Notes: a model not told the origin generated them from the sequence alone. Positions 35,862 to 46,361 are shown, counted from the stretch's first letter. The stretch is 64,000 nt of DNA from Promethearchaeota archaeon Loki_b32 (GCA_005223125.1 NJBH01000001.1:109935-173934), one strand, 5' to 3'. Made by a program: numbers and translations.

Positions 35862-38036
35862 TTAATAAATTTGAATTTTTAGATGAAATTCTAAATGCTT
35901 CTCAAGTTTAATAACAGGAGTAATATTAATTCCCTGATAAATCTCTTTATAGCCCTCATCTGTATAAGTGTATGTAATTATCGGGAATTTTGTAATTTTA
36001 ATTGAATCACTTTTACTTGAAATACCAATTTCAAAATTTAAATCATATATTTCGTCATAAGCTTTAAAATGAGAACCCATATATTGAAAAGGTTCTAATA
36101 ATTTAGTATTTTCTTTATCCTTAAAATCCACCTGTTTGCTTTCCCAATGGAACTTATTTGGATCCCCATTAAAGAAGAAAGGTATATCCACTGCTATATT
36201 TAGATATTTAATTATACGGTCTAGGATTTTTTCATTTTCAGGAATCTCCTCGAAATTAATTCTTAAAATTACTTCAATTTCGTTTTCTTCGGCATATATA
36301 TCTTTTGTAATTCGCACAGGATGTCTTTCAATAGAATCTGGATCTTTAATACTACCCATTTTTTCCATTTCTATGATAGCAATTTTGCCTTCTTTTTCGC
36401 TACTTGTAACATTGAAGTTTTCATCAACAAAATCTCCAAACTCATAATATTGATCTGCTTGGATTTGTTCAAGTGTTACATCATTGTGAAGGATTCTAAG
36501 GCGTAATAGACTTCTTCTGAATCGATCAACTAAAACTTCCATTTTTTCAAGTTTCTTACTATCATGGTAAGCTTCTGGCCATCTTGTTAATGTATTTAAC
36601 AAATTATATGATTTAGGTTTATAATCCAACTCGAAAATAGTTCCCCCATCGTTAGGATTAATATAAACATTAAAAACATCAGATTCAATTATGTAGTCCG
36701 ACTTGCTATCCTTATTAAAATCGATGGGTGTGACATAAATGTAGGTTTTCATTTTTGGATTAACTAAAGAATTGATATCATCTATTATTTTCTCAGCATT
36801 TATTAAATGAGTATAAACTGAAAATCGTAGAAATTGCAAATAAACACCTCCAAATAAGCCATGCCAGTAACAATCATTACATTGAGCTTTGTAAATCTCA
36901 TCCCATGCTTCCGCTATTTTTTTTAATATCACAGAGATAAGTAGTTCGTTATCAATTTTAAGTAAATTTTCTTCTGTACTTATAAGTTTATTTCTAACAT
37001 GAATCATCTTCTTGTGCATATTATTAGATTCTGGATATTTTATCAAAAAATATCTCCAAAATCCACCACGAAGAAATTGATAAGTCTCCTTCTTTTCCTC
37101 ATCATCCTTTAGTGATTTTCTTATTTTCTTGAAATTTTTCCGAATATCTGTAGGTAAAACCCATTCTTCCATCTTATCATAACTAGCTGTTGGAAGATAA
37201 ACTAAACTTTTTGCTGGAAATTGGTTCAGATACTCAGAAAGGGTTATAGATTTGATCCATGAATTGTTTTGTATTTGTTCGAAAAATGCTGGAATAAAGG
37301 GTTTACCTTCGTCTCCCTCTTCATGACCTTGACCCTCTACATAGCAGATTTGGTGTGTAGTTCCCCAAACACCCATTTTCTCAGCGTCAGATATGAATAA
37401 AACGCACCTATCACCTTTTTCATCCGCAGCTTTTTTCAAATAGTCGATTGACATATATGTGGGCTTCCAAGGGGTTAAGTACCTCAATTCTTCATTAATT
37501 GGAAATATTCTTAGTGTTTTTCCTTCATCCTCCGTAATATAGGAATAGAAAGTCTCTTGTTCAGTAATCCCGGTGGATCTAAAATGATTATCATCTACGA
37601 TAACATATTTTAAGCCAGCATCATTTAGGAAAGAAGGGTAATTTGGTTCCCATACCCTTTCTGATAACCAAGCGCCCTTAACCTCAAGTCCAAATTCATT
37701 TTTTATTAAATCAGATAATTTTTTCATTTGAGCTATTTTATCACGATAAGGAATTATTGCAAATATAGGTTCATAATAACCCCCTCCAATAATCTCTATT
37801 TGTCCTCTTTTTGCCATAACTTTCAATTTCTCTATAAAATCGGGTTTATTCTTTAAAAGCCATTCTAGTAAATTACCCGAAAAATGAAGTGTAAATTTAA
37901 CATCTTCAAATTTAAAAATATTATCAATAAGGGGTTTATAGGATTTCTTATACACATCCTCAAATACTCGAGAGAAATTGTCGACAGGTTGGTGGAAATG
38001 AAAGACATTTAAAAAGTTAATACTCTTTTGAGTCAT
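35862..38036 (-). CDS. GH57 family 4-alpha-glucanotransferase/amylase
   Basis: 724 residues. N-terminal FHFHQPVDNF is GH57 region 1; GGGYYEPIFAIIP is region 2; GAWLSERVWEP is region 3 with the catalytic Glu; FISDAEKMGVWG is region 4 with the catalytic Asp; and the helical part has WHGLFGGVYLQFLR. The C-terminal beta-sandwich (DFNKDSKSDYIIESDVF...) matches the domain of Thermococcus-type glucanotransferases. It moves or cuts alpha-1,4-glucan. Divergent from a maltokinase-like gene. Confidence 0.92.
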   Translation of the reverse strand: MTQKSINFLNVFHFHQPVDNFSRVFEDVYKKSYKPLIDNIFKFEDVKFTLHFSGNLLEWLLKNKPDFIEKLKVMAKRGQIEIIGGGYYEPIFAIIPYRDKIAQMKKLSDLIKNEFGLEVKGAWLSERVWEPNYPSFLNDAGLKYVIVDDNHFRSTGITEQETFYSYITEDEGKTLRIFPINEELRYLTPWKPTYMSIDYLKKAADEKGDRCVLFISDAEKMGVWGTTHQICYVEGQGHEEGDEGKPFIPAFFEQIQNNSWIKSITLSEYLNQFPAKSLVYLPTASYDKMEEWVLPTDIRKNFKKIRKSLKDDEEKKETYQFLRGGFWRYFLIKYPESNNMHKKMIHVRNKLISTEENLLKIDNELLISVILKKIAEAWDEIYKAQCNDCYWHGLFGGVYLQFLRFSVYTHLINAEKIIDDINSLVNPKMKTYIYVTPIDFNKDSKSDYIIESDVFNVYINPNDGGTIFELDYKPKSYNLLNTLTRWPEAYHDSKKLEKMEVLVDRFRRSLLRLRILHNDVTLEQIQADQYYEFGDFVDENFNVTSSEKEGKIAIIEMEKMGSIKDPDSIERHPVRITKDIYAEENEIEVILRINFEEIPENEKILDRIIKYLNIAVDIPFFFNGDPNKFHWESKQVDFKDKENTKLLEPFQYMGSHFKAYDEIYDLNFEIGISSKSDSIKITKFPIITYTYTDEGYKEIYQGINITPVIKLEKHLEFHLKIQIY

Positions 38037-38136
38037 TTATAGGTACACTATTTTTATGGGATTAAATATATGTAAAAATTTTTACTTATAAAAGATAACT
38101 AATTATATTATTGAAAATTGAAAATGATTGAGTTTT

Positions 38137-39858
38137 ATGATAAATTATTTTGATAAAAATGTGATTCAAGGAATCTCTAATTCCAACGAGTTTAAAGGAT
38201 GGCTTCTCTCAAGAAGATGGTTCGGGGATAAATCAGCTTTGTCAAATTTGGAGTTTGATGTCATTCTTCAGTATTTTGAAATAATTGCTGAGAGAATTTT
38301 TCTCACAATAATTGAAGTCAAAACCTCTGATTACTCAAAAACTTATTTTCTTCCATTAATTTATTACAGAAAAATTGAAGCAATTCTAGACTCCAGCGAA
38401 AAAACACATTCCAATATTGTAAATTTAACTGAAAATACATTCAGTAAAAAGCTAGCTATAACTATCGAAAATGAACAAAAAGTCATAACACTTAATTTAC
38501 TGGAAGCTGAGTTTTGTCTTTTTTTCTGGAAAAAATTACTTTTTGATACGAGCATCTCAGAAAAATATCCCTCTCTGGAAATGGAATTATCACTCTATAA
38601 CAAACAATTTGAAGATGAGGTTAATATGAGAAAAGTACAAAACTTAATAGAAGCAGGATTATACCCAGATCGATATGAACTTTCCATAAATCAATTGGGA
38701 AAAGGAAATACTACCAACATCTTGTTTTCGCTAAATATTTCGAATAAAAGAGTACCAGACCATAAACCAATTTCTTATGTATTAAAATCTTATAAGGATT
38801 ATTCTACAAGTATAGAACCCTCCATGTTATATGTTTTAGTTAAAAATAAATTTCCCAACACTCCGAAAATTTACGGAACAATTAAAGTACGTGATAAAGA
38901 AACTATTGGGATAATTGAGAGTGTTCCAAATATAGGAAATTTAGGTGATATTTATTGGAACGACCTTAATAATATGATAGATTCTGTATTTAAAGATATT
39001 AATAAAGATTACTCAAGATTTAGTGAAAAATCTAATATATCTCAATTAATTAAAGAGAACTGCATAAAAACAATTTCAGTTTCCTCCGAGATTGGGACAT
39101 ATATCAAGAAATTACATGAATCTTTAATTCTACCCGATCAAAAACAGTATAGTCTAGAATCAGTTGAAAGTAATGCATATCTCAAAAATTATACAGATGG
39201 ATTGAATTCGATGATTTCAGATTTGTTAAGTCACATGACTAATCAACCAGAGAGTGCTTTTTTCAACTTACCTAAAATAAGTTCAATCTTAGTAGATATT
39301 AAAGATGTTATTGAGAGGTTTCGTGCAGATTTTGAGAAACCAATTATTAATATTCAACCTGTTCATCAAGATTTACATATGGAGCAAATTCTATATAATA
39401 AAATTGATGATCAATACAATTTTTATTTTATAGATTTTGAAGGTGACCCTCAACTTTCTTTAGAGGAGAAAAAAGGCAAATTTCCTATTGAAAAGGATTT
39501 AGCCTCATTTTTAAGGGCTCTTAGTTATATAAAATTCAACACATTACTTAGGTTTATTGATAAAAACATTATTAATAAAGAGAAGTATGAAGTACCTGAA
39601 GAAATTCTTTACAATCTATTTTTTAGAAGGGCGGCTAGACCATTAAACAAAGTTTTAGATATCCTTCTCGATATTATTAACACATGGGAGTCTAAATTAA
39701 TTGGAAAAATACTAAAAAATCTTAACGCAGATAATATCCTGATTACATATTTCTATATCGAAAGAGCACTTCATGAATTAAATTATGAAATTTTATTTCG
39801 ACCGAATATGATCATCATTCCCATATTGGGGTTAAAAGAGATCATTGAAAAAAGTTGA
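38137..39858 (+). CDS. Maltokinase-like phosphotransferase
   Basis: 573 residues from the ATG at 38137 (the track uses a TTG at 38128). The N-terminal cap has WLLSRRWFGDKS, and the kinase domain shows QPVHQDLHMEQILY (Brenner-type catalytic loop) and FIDFEGDPQLSLEEKKGKFPIEKDLASFLR, the maltokinase/TreS-Mak signature. It phosphorylates maltose or a similar sugar with ATP. Together with the divergent GH57 gene it points to storage and use of an alpha-glucan. Confidence 0.83.
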   Translation: MINYFDKNVIQGISNSNEFKGWLLSRRWFGDKSALSNLEFDVILQYFEIIAERIFLTIIEVKTSDYSKTYFLPLIYYRKIEAILDSSEKTHSNIVNLTENTFSKKLAITIENEQKVITLNLLEAEFCLFFWKKLLFDTSISEKYPSLEMELSLYNKQFEDEVNMRKVQNLIEAGLYPDRYELSINQLGKGNTTNILFSLNISNKRVPDHKPISYVLKSYKDYSTSIEPSMLYVLVKNKFPNTPKIYGTIKVRDKETIGIIESVPNIGNLGDIYWNDLNNMIDSVFKDINKDYSRFSEKSNISQLIKENCIKTISVSSEIGTYIKKLHESLILPDQKQYSLESVESNAYLKNYTDGLNSMISDLLSHMTNQPESAFFNLPKISSILVDIKDVIERFRADFEKPIINIQPVHQDLHMEQILYNKIDDQYNFYFIDFEGDPQLSLEEKKGKFPIEKDLASFLRALSYIKFNTLLRFIDKNIINKEKYEVPEEILYNLFFRRAARPLNKVLDILLDIINTWESKLIGKILKNLNADNILITYFYIERALHELNYEILFRPNMIIIPILGLKEIIEKS

Positions 39859-39868
39859 AATTAATTTT

Positions 39869-40531
39869 TTATTCAGTGTCTTCTTCAGATAGTTTTGCAA
39901 ATTCAAAGGAATAATGTGAAGAAGAGATCTCAATTGGTTGTACTTGCTTTTGATAAGCAGTTCTTATTTTACTTTGATCTTGGATTTTAGATGTGACCCA
40001 ATTTGCATCAAATTCACCTTGCTGGAAAAGTCTCCATATAAAGGCTTCAACAAACTTCTGCGATCCAAATTTCTTGTCTATTAAAACATAATTATTCTCA
40101 TCAATAAAGTTACGAAAAAACCCTAGATTTTCACATAGATCTACTTTATAATAGATATCATCTAATTTACCATTTATTCTTGCACAATCATTAATAAAAC
40201 GAGCTAATTTATCTCCTAACCTAATTTGTTCATCTTCGTCCTCTTCCTTAATAAGTTTCCGTAAATAACTTCTTTTAATCACAATAAAATCTCGATCATT
40301 TAATGATTGGAGTGACCCCTTCTGTTTCATTATATATTTTGATATTTCCAAATAATTTCTAATGAGATCTGCTTTAGAGATACCCATTTTTCTGCGAACT
40401 TTATCAAGATTATTATTTAAATCTTCATCAATTCTAACAGTTATAACGCTTGTTGAATCTTTTAATTTACTTCGTCTATCTGAAACCAATTTTCTTGAAA
40501 TTGCTGACTTTTGAGTGGGATTTCGACTCAT
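39869..40531 (-). CDS. Ribbon-helix-helix protein with long C-terminal part
   Basis: 220 residues. About 28-70 form an RHH DNA-binding unit: SVITVRIDEDLNNNLDKVRRKMGISKADLIRNYLEI. The remaining 150 residues are helical and unlike usual CopG partners (CARINGKLDDIYYKVDLCENLGFF). The stop is about 11 bases from that of the maltokinase-like gene, convergent. Target unknown; possibly autoregulatory. Confidence 0.75.
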   Translation of the reverse strand: MSRNPTQKSAISRKLVSDRRSKLKDSTSVITVRIDEDLNNNLDKVRRKMGISKADLIRNYLEISKYIMKQKGSLQSLNDRDFIVIKRSYLRKLIKEEDEDEQIRLGDKLARFINDCARINGKLDDIYYKVDLCENLGFFRNFIDENNYVLIDKKFGSQKFVEAFIWRLFQQGEFDANWVTSKIQDQSKIRTAYQKQVQPIEISSSHYSFEFAKLSEEDTE

Positions 40532-41332
40532 TTGTTATCTTTTCTTATCTTTTTATTTGTAATATTTGTATTAAATTAATTATTTAAGTAACATAAGTAA
40601 CTTATAATTATAAATGATTGTATTTTACATTTTTATTCAAAAAAGATATGAAAGTAAATATTCATATTATTGACATCTGTATTAAATATTACTTGAATAT
40701 TGTTATAGATGTCTTGATTTAATCCTTTTTATATTAGCATCATTAGATATTCCGTTAATTTAAATTTAATATAAGATCTAAGGCTTAAAGAAATTTTATT
40801 ATACATTCAAACGGCAAACATATTGATATATTTTTTAATAAGCTTCATATAAACTTTATGAGCAATTTTTCTAATATTGAAATTGATTAGTATTTTTTGG
40901 AAATTAACAAAAAAGATAATAAAATCATAAAAATTCATGAAATTTTATCTTAATGGGAATTTCATGGTATTTTTAATAATTTTTAGTAATATTTTTATTA
41001 TAAATAAGATTTGTACTTTAAATATATTTTGATTATATTGTAGATCTTATTTATATAATGATGAATTATATTACCCTAAGTATGAAAATCATCCCAATTT
41101 CTGCAATTATGAAATCCTTGAAGTATTTAATTTTGTTAAAAGAACACTTCATTAAATAAACAATCCTAAATATAAAAACAAGTCATGCTAATTTTCAATA
41201 TCAATTGTAAATATTGTAATAATATGTAATATAAAATTACAAAAGATACACGAGGTAAATATAAATACCGTCAAAAATATTGAGATAATGTATATAACTA
41301 TTAGAAATTTATTAAGGGTTGGATAAAAAGTC
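40532..41332. other. Gene-poor 800-base region
   Basis: Extremely AT-rich. No full ORF is visible. Near 41185-41285 one frame reads CKYCNN, then TRGKYKYR, interrupted by stops, which resembles the zinc ribbon at the start of IS1-type transposases and may be a decayed fragment. A 25-codon ORF from 41081 (MKIIPISAIMK) has no supporting features. The end of the region carries the promoter of the HTH gene. Confidence 0.4.
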
Positions 41333-41656
41333 ATGGAAATTACACAAATTGGTATTTTAGAAGTCAATTTACAAAATAAATCTGAATCAATAACTATAAA
41401 ATCAGATGAGAAGATTGAAAAGATTGTAAAGGCCCTGTCCTCACGAACAAGGCGTCAAATTCTCCATCACATTCAAGAAGAACCAATGGATGTTTCACAT
41501 ATTGCTGCTAGTTTACAAATGACTGAAGCCAATATATCCGCTCAAATTAAGAAACTTGAAGAAGCAGGACTAATTGATTGTTCTTATTCGTCTGGAAATC
41601 ATGGGGTACGAAAAATCAGCCGGTTAAAATTCAATAAGCTTATAATAGAATTTTAA
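41333..41656 (+). CDS. ArsR-like winged-helix transcription regulator
   Basis: 107 residues. IVKALSSRTRRQILHHIQEEPMDVSHIA followed by MTEANISAQIKKLEEAGLIDCSYSSGNHGVRK is the ArsR/HTH-20 winged helix with its wing. No conserved metal-binding CxC, so it senses something other than the classical ArsR ligands or is not a sensor. Its own regulon is not visible; the adjacent radical SAM gene runs in the opposite direction. Confidence 0.82.
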   Translation: MEITQIGILEVNLQNKSESITIKSDEKIEKIVKALSSRTRRQILHHIQEEPMDVSHIAASLQMTEANISAQIKKLEEAGLIDCSYSSGNHGVRKISRLKFNKLIIEF

Positions 41657-41754
41657 ACACTTTCAGATTTAAAGAGTGGGCTTCTGATAGGGATCTAAAT
41701 CTATTTCCATACTTTTTATTATGAAAAATAAAATAATTCAATTACCAATTTAAC

Positions 41755-43335
41755 TTAGTTGGTAACTTTTACTGGTTTTGTTGTTTTTTTCACTATAGGA
41801 ACAAGTTCTTTTTCTTTTCCAACAATTCTCGGTCTACTTGTAATTAAAGATTTATTTGCTTCTCCCTGTACCATATATTCTCTTAATTCATCAGAGATCA
41901 TTGATGATGTCATACCCATTGAGTGAAGCATATCTAATCCGCTCACAATCACTGTTTTAGCAAATCGAGGTATATTTCGCATCATCCAATTGAATTTTCC
42001 AAACGGGTTAATGTATCTTTTTGCCATAAATTTAAGCCATCCATTAAGATAGTACGCAGAATACGCTTCACCAACTAATTGAAACATTTCATTATTGGTT
42101 AGTTGTTCTGTCCGCATCATAGGATGAAACAAATCATAATGCCTATAATCATTACTAGTAATCATATTTTTCTCTGACATTTCATTATAAAAGTCAGTAC
42201 CAGGAAAAGCTGTAATTGGTGTGAATTGAATACATGTTAGATTAAGAGATTTCGCAAATTGAATGTTTTGTCTCACCATTGTTTTAGTCTCTCCGGGATA
42301 TCCAATGATTACCCCTCCAAAAATCGAGATTCCACGATCTTGAAGTAATGAGACGACCTTTCTAACCATATCAGGAGTTGTATTTTGTTTATTCATCGCA
42401 TCAAGGCTTTGTTGATGTACCGACTCGATACCAAGAAAAACCTGTCTCATACCTGCTTTATGCATTAAGTCAATTAACCAAGGATTTCGATATAACGAAT
42501 CAGCTCGAGACTGACATGAAAAAAGCATTTTATTTGGAATTCCTGAACGAATCATAGTTTCAAGAATCTCTTTAGTTCGCTTTATTTTAATAGTAAAATT
42601 ATCTTCACAGAAAAAGATAAAATCATTTTTCCAATCAATGTCATAAATTTCTTGCATTATTCGCTTAGTTGATTTTGTTCGATAAGTTACACGACTATCA
42701 GAATTTCTCCACATTTTTATAATACAACAGAATTTACAATTATGTGGACATCCTCGCGAGGTTTCAAGTTGAGCAACTCTTGCACCTAAATAAATATATT
42801 TTTTATCGTCTAACAAATCTCTACGAGGCATAGGAAAATTATCTAAATTAGGCTCTAATTTTCTATCCTTGTTATGAAGAACTTGTCCTTCTTTATTTTT
42901 AAATGAAATTCCGTCGATATTTCTTAATACTTTTTCATCTATATTTCCATCGAGATATTCTACAAGTTCGCGAAAAGTGTGTTCTCCCTCATTTCGAACT
43001 GTATAATCTATAGCAGGGTGTTTTGCTACAAATTCAGGAGCTAAAGTTGGCTGATATCCTCCAATTATAGTTGTACAACCTTGTTCTTTTGCCATTTGAG
43101 CTACTTCAAATGCATGTGAGATTTGAGGTGTCATACTTGTGAGAGCTACTATGTCACTCTGATTCAATAATGAACGAAATTTCTTTTCATTATATTTATG
43201 AACCTTAAAATCAAATAATTTGGCGTCATGTTCTGGAACCATCGCAGCAATTGAAATTAAATTTAAAGGAGGTCCTTTAATTATTGCATCAAGTCCAGAA
43301 CTTAGTCGAGCAGGATTAACATATAAAATCTTCAA
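41755..43335 (-). CDS. Cobalamin-binding radical SAM enzyme
   Basis: 526 residues. The N-terminal B12-binding fold has MKILYVNPARLSS, SDIVALTSMTPQ and GGYQPTLAPEF; then the radical SAM cluster motif SRGCPHNCKFCC (CxxxCxxC), FCEDNFT and GIESVHQQSLDAM. This is the class B methylase/BchE-type layout. It may methylate or couple an unreactive carbon in a lipid, cofactor or other molecule; the archaeal relatives include lipid-modifying enzymes, but I cannot assign one. Confidence 0.85.
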   Translation of the reverse strand: MKILYVNPARLSSGLDAIIKGPPLNLISIAAMVPEHDAKLFDFKVHKYNEKKFRSLLNQSDIVALTSMTPQISHAFEVAQMAKEQGCTTIIGGYQPTLAPEFVAKHPAIDYTVRNEGEHTFRELVEYLDGNIDEKVLRNIDGISFKNKEGQVLHNKDRKLEPNLDNFPMPRRDLLDDKKYIYLGARVAQLETSRGCPHNCKFCCIIKMWRNSDSRVTYRTKSTKRIMQEIYDIDWKNDFIFFCEDNFTIKIKRTKEILETMIRSGIPNKMLFSCQSRADSLYRNPWLIDLMHKAGMRQVFLGIESVHQQSLDAMNKQNTTPDMVRKVVSLLQDRGISIFGGVIIGYPGETKTMVRQNIQFAKSLNLTCIQFTPITAFPGTDFYNEMSEKNMITSNDYRHYDLFHPMMRTEQLTNNEMFQLVGEAYSAYYLNGWLKFMAKRYINPFGKFNWMMRNIPRFAKTVIVSGLDMLHSMGMTSSMISDELREYMVQGEANKSLITSRPRIVGKEKELVPIVKKTTKPVKVTN

Positions 43336-43602
43336 AGTTCTATCTCTCTACCATATTAAAACCTTATTGAATAAAAAAATTTAATCCTTATAAACTTTTT
43401 GTTGTATCTACATAGCTGTGAAAAATACAAAGAATGCTTAAAAACACAATACAGAAAAATAATATAGAGCTATTAAGTTGTAATTATAAACATTCTTTTC
43501 ATAGCAGACAATTAAGTTTTTATAATTTTTAAGTAGGTATTGAAGCAATCTGATTTAACTATCAAATATCTTAAAAATATAAGCGTCTAATAACATCATA
43601 TT

Positions 43603-44742
43603 TTATTTAAAATAATCAATCAGAGTGTTTTTTATCATTTCAAAATGTCCTAAATGGGCTTTTGAAAGATCATCAAGAGTTTCTTTAATTCCCAGCTTCT
43701 CAATTCTAGTAGTTATTTTGTAATAAGGTGAGTCTTTCAATTTTTTTACTAAAGGTTTATTTTTCTCAATATCTTTTAATAAATATTCAATTGAATTGAG
43801 TTGGTGAGTATCCAGCATTCCTAAGATGATTGCCATTAACATTGTGTCAAATGTAATTCTTAAAATTACTTCATGATCGAAATCCGATTTTATTGGAAAT
43901 AAATAAGATTTAAGCATAGAGATTGACTCTTTAAAAAGTTCAAAAGCCTCATTACTAAGTTCTTTAATCCTCTCATTATGAGAACGATTTTCTGATGCTC
44001 TCAAACATAATGCTGATACAGTTTGATATTCTGCAACAAAATGTATGAATCGAGCTTTAGTATTTAGATATGTATCTTTTGATTCTTCCTCATCTATCAT
44101 AGTATCTAAATCATTTAAAGATTTTCGAAAATAGGTAGCAATATCATTGAATTTTTTAGCAGAAGCCTCGAAATCTTTCTTCGATAACAGGTTAAATGCC
44201 TGTTTTTCTTCTTGCTCATAAAGTTCATCGAATTTATTTATTTTCATAACTGCTTTTAATATCAAACGTTTACCTACATCTTTCTTTATTCTAGATCGTT
44301 CAAAAGATTGCCCAGCTTTTAGGAGAAGTATTGAAGAAAGATTATTATACTCCTCAGGATCAGTTTGATATAAATAACCTGAGGCTTTTTCCCAAGATTC
44401 TCCAGCAGTCTCCCAATCATGCATATTAAATGAAATATTACCTAATTGAATTAATAATTTAGCAGAAACTTCGTATAATTTTAATTCTTCAGTCTTTCGA
44501 ACAATAGATTTTAATCTATAAATAGCTTGAATATTATTCTTAAATCTCGAGATTATTTGAATAATTCTTATGTAAAGTTCATCTAATTTAATATAACTCC
44601 CAAGATCAAGATAGATTGACGCTGCTTTTTCATAAAAGTCAATAGCTTCTTTTCCTTTTCCACGATCAGCAAGAGTTTCTGCTTGGTCTATTAATTTTAT
44701 AGCTTCCAGCTCTTTCTCATCACTATAGCTACTATTACTCAT
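43603..44742 (-). CDS. Alpha-SNAP-like TPR/helical repeat protein
   Basis: 379 residues, all helical. The N-terminal KLIDQAETLADRGKGKEAIDFYEKAASIYLDLGSY is a TPR hairpin, with more pairs to about 290 (WETAGESWEKASGYL, LSKKDFEASAKKFNDIATYF). The general plan is that of alpha-SNAP-like solenoids, which act as adaptors for membrane fusion factors in eukaryotes. No SNARE or NSF-like gene is seen nearby, so this is a family resemblance only. Confidence 0.68.
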   Translation of the reverse strand: MSNSSYSDEKELEAIKLIDQAETLADRGKGKEAIDFYEKAASIYLDLGSYIKLDELYIRIIQIISRFKNNIQAIYRLKSIVRKTEELKLYEVSAKLLIQLGNISFNMHDWETAGESWEKASGYLYQTDPEEYNNLSSILLLKAGQSFERSRIKKDVGKRLILKAVMKINKFDELYEQEEKQAFNLLSKKDFEASAKKFNDIATYFRKSLNDLDTMIDEEESKDTYLNTKARFIHFVAEYQTVSALCLRASENRSHNERIKELSNEAFELFKESISMLKSYLFPIKSDFDHEVILRITFDTMLMAIILGMLDTHQLNSIEYLLKDIEKNKPLVKKLKDSPYYKITTRIEKLGIKETLDDLSKAHLGHFEMIKNTLIDYFK

Positions 44743-44911
44743 ATTTTTCTCCTTTTAGCTAAAAATATAGTAAAAAACGGATTCGTTTAATATTTCTATA
44801 CAATTTGCATAGACTTAATTAAGATATTAAAACCTTAGTATTAATAGCTTTTTATCGATACTTTTTTAATTTCTATATCTCTTTATTAAAAATTACCATA
44901 CTTTTTTATTT

Positions 44912-45796
44912 TTAAAATTGTTTAAAGAGCTTTATATTTCTACTTCTTATTATTTCTCTGAATTCTACTGATTGATACGCTGAACTAAATGATTCTTTTG
45001 CATCTTCAATTGCTCCATAAAAAATGAAATTAGAAAACCAGGTTGCAATAAACATTATACTCGCTCGCCTATATCGTGTGTGGTATTTTATATTTAAACG
45101 TGGGGAAGAATATTGAAAAAGAAAAAGATTTGGTGCAGTACCAACAGGGAGTTTCAACGATGTACTAACCAATTGGTGCGTTTCAAGTATATGAGCTAGA
45201 CTTTCTAAATTAACAACTCCCCCATCAATCCAAAGTTTTTCAACACCAATCTTTTTTAATCCCTCAATTATACTCACATTATTAGGTTGGTTTTTCTCCG
45301 TAATATATGCATATCTTTGGGTCGATGTCATATTTTCCGAGCCGAGTATTAAAATTACAACAGATTTAAGCTTGTATCTTTGTATGATTTCAATTTCTTT
45401 TTTATTTTTTAGATTTGAAATTGTATTATATATGTATTGATCCGATTTGATTCCATTTTCTGTAAGATATTCAATTCCGGCTACTCTTGATTCAAAATTT
45501 CCTCCTAGTACGAATGGAGGATTAAAGTGATCTAAATAAAATTCTAGATATCTGATCATTGATTTAGGTGTGGTTGCAGATATTTCTAATAAATTCGGAA
45601 TTTTATATTTTTTTGATAATGATTGTTGTGTCTCAATGCGTTTCATAGCTTTTTGAGTGTTAAAAATTTCGGGATTTTTCCTGTCTACAAGAGTTTCATT
45701 CTGATAAAAAATTGTACCAATTAGGAGGGGAGGTGAACTAAATTTTCCTCTTTCTAATTTTATATTCCCATAAGTATAATATTCAGAATCATCCAT
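44912..45796 (-). CDS. MtrH-like methyltransferase
   Basis: 294 residues. PPLLIGTIFYQNETLVDRKN, TQQSLSKKYKIPNLLEI, YLEFYLDHFNPPFVLGG and IEYLTENGIKSDQYIYNTIS follow the MtrH subunit of tetrahydromethanopterin:CoM methyltransferase step by step. The sequence is more diverged than in methanogens, and no other mtr genes adjoin. Orphan MtrH-like proteins transfer methyl groups between a corrinoid protein and a pterin. The corrinoid partner is unknown. Confidence 0.78.
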   Translation of the reverse strand: MDDSEYYTYGNIKLERGKFSSPPLLIGTIFYQNETLVDRKNPEIFNTQKAMKRIETQQSLSKKYKIPNLLEISATTPKSMIRYLEFYLDHFNPPFVLGGNFESRVAGIEYLTENGIKSDQYIYNTISNLKNKKEIEIIQRYKLKSVVILILGSENMTSTQRYAYITEKNQPNNVSIIEGLKKIGVEKLWIDGGVVNLESLAHILETHQLVSTSLKLPVGTAPNLFLFQYSSPRLNIKYHTRYRRASIMFIATWFSNFIFYGAIEDAKESFSSAYQSVEFREIIRSRNIKLFKQF

Positions 45797-45980
45797 TTTT
45801 TTAGATCAACTATTGATTATAAGAATTACAAACTATTTAATCTGCTTAATTTTTCAAGGGATAGAGATATTTCTAAATTTTTCCTATGCAATTTAAAATA
45901 GGAATTAAAAGTTAGAAGACTATTAATTGTGTAAGAATTAAAAAATTCTACTAAATAAAGAAATTTAAAAGTTGATTAAA

Positions 45981-46232
45981 ATGAATGATGAAAAAATTTC
46001 ATATGTTAATATTGCAGCGTATTATCTTGCACAAAAAGGCTACACCTATGATAAATTATGTTGGATGTTAGCAGAGAGACAATTACTAGTTCAAAGAGAC
46101 CAAAGATATAATCAAGAAGATAGAATAAAAGAAAAAGCAGCAGAAATATTTTTTTCTGGTCCAGACTACGATGTTTTATGTTATTTAATTTCGGAAATAG
46201 ATATTCTGATGAAATTAGGAAAAATTAAATGA
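45981..46232 (+). CDS. Small LCW-repeat helical protein
   Basis: The ATG at 45981 (MNDEKISYVN) is preferred over the TTG at 45972. 83 residues with two helical motifs: GYTYDKLCWMLAERQLL and then SGPDYDVLCYLISEIDILMKL, separated by about 30 residues ending in EKAAEIFF. The same pair, with the same spacing, forms the C-terminus of the gelsolin-like protein at 16220-17092. It may bind the same partner as that tail. No family known to me. Confidence 0.68.
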   Translation: MNDEKISYVNIAAYYLAQKGYTYDKLCWMLAERQLLVQRDQRYNQEDRIKEKAAEIFFSGPDYDVLCYLISEIDILMKLGKIK

Positions 46233-46361
46233 AGAATATAAAATCTCAATCATAGATTTTGTTGAAGTAGCCTTAAAGAGTATGGAAAATAACTTTCAAA
46301 TAGTTATTTCTATAGATCGTTTTAAATGAGAGAAAAAAAACCATTCATATAATACAGACCC

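Noticed and set aside
41081-41158. 25-codon ORF starting MKIIPISAIMK
   Set aside because: No ribosome site or motif; consistent with chance.
41755-43335. Radical SAM gene as the sulfatase maturase (anSME)
   Set aside because: It has an N-terminal B12 fold and lacks the C-terminal extra-cluster cysteines of anSME.
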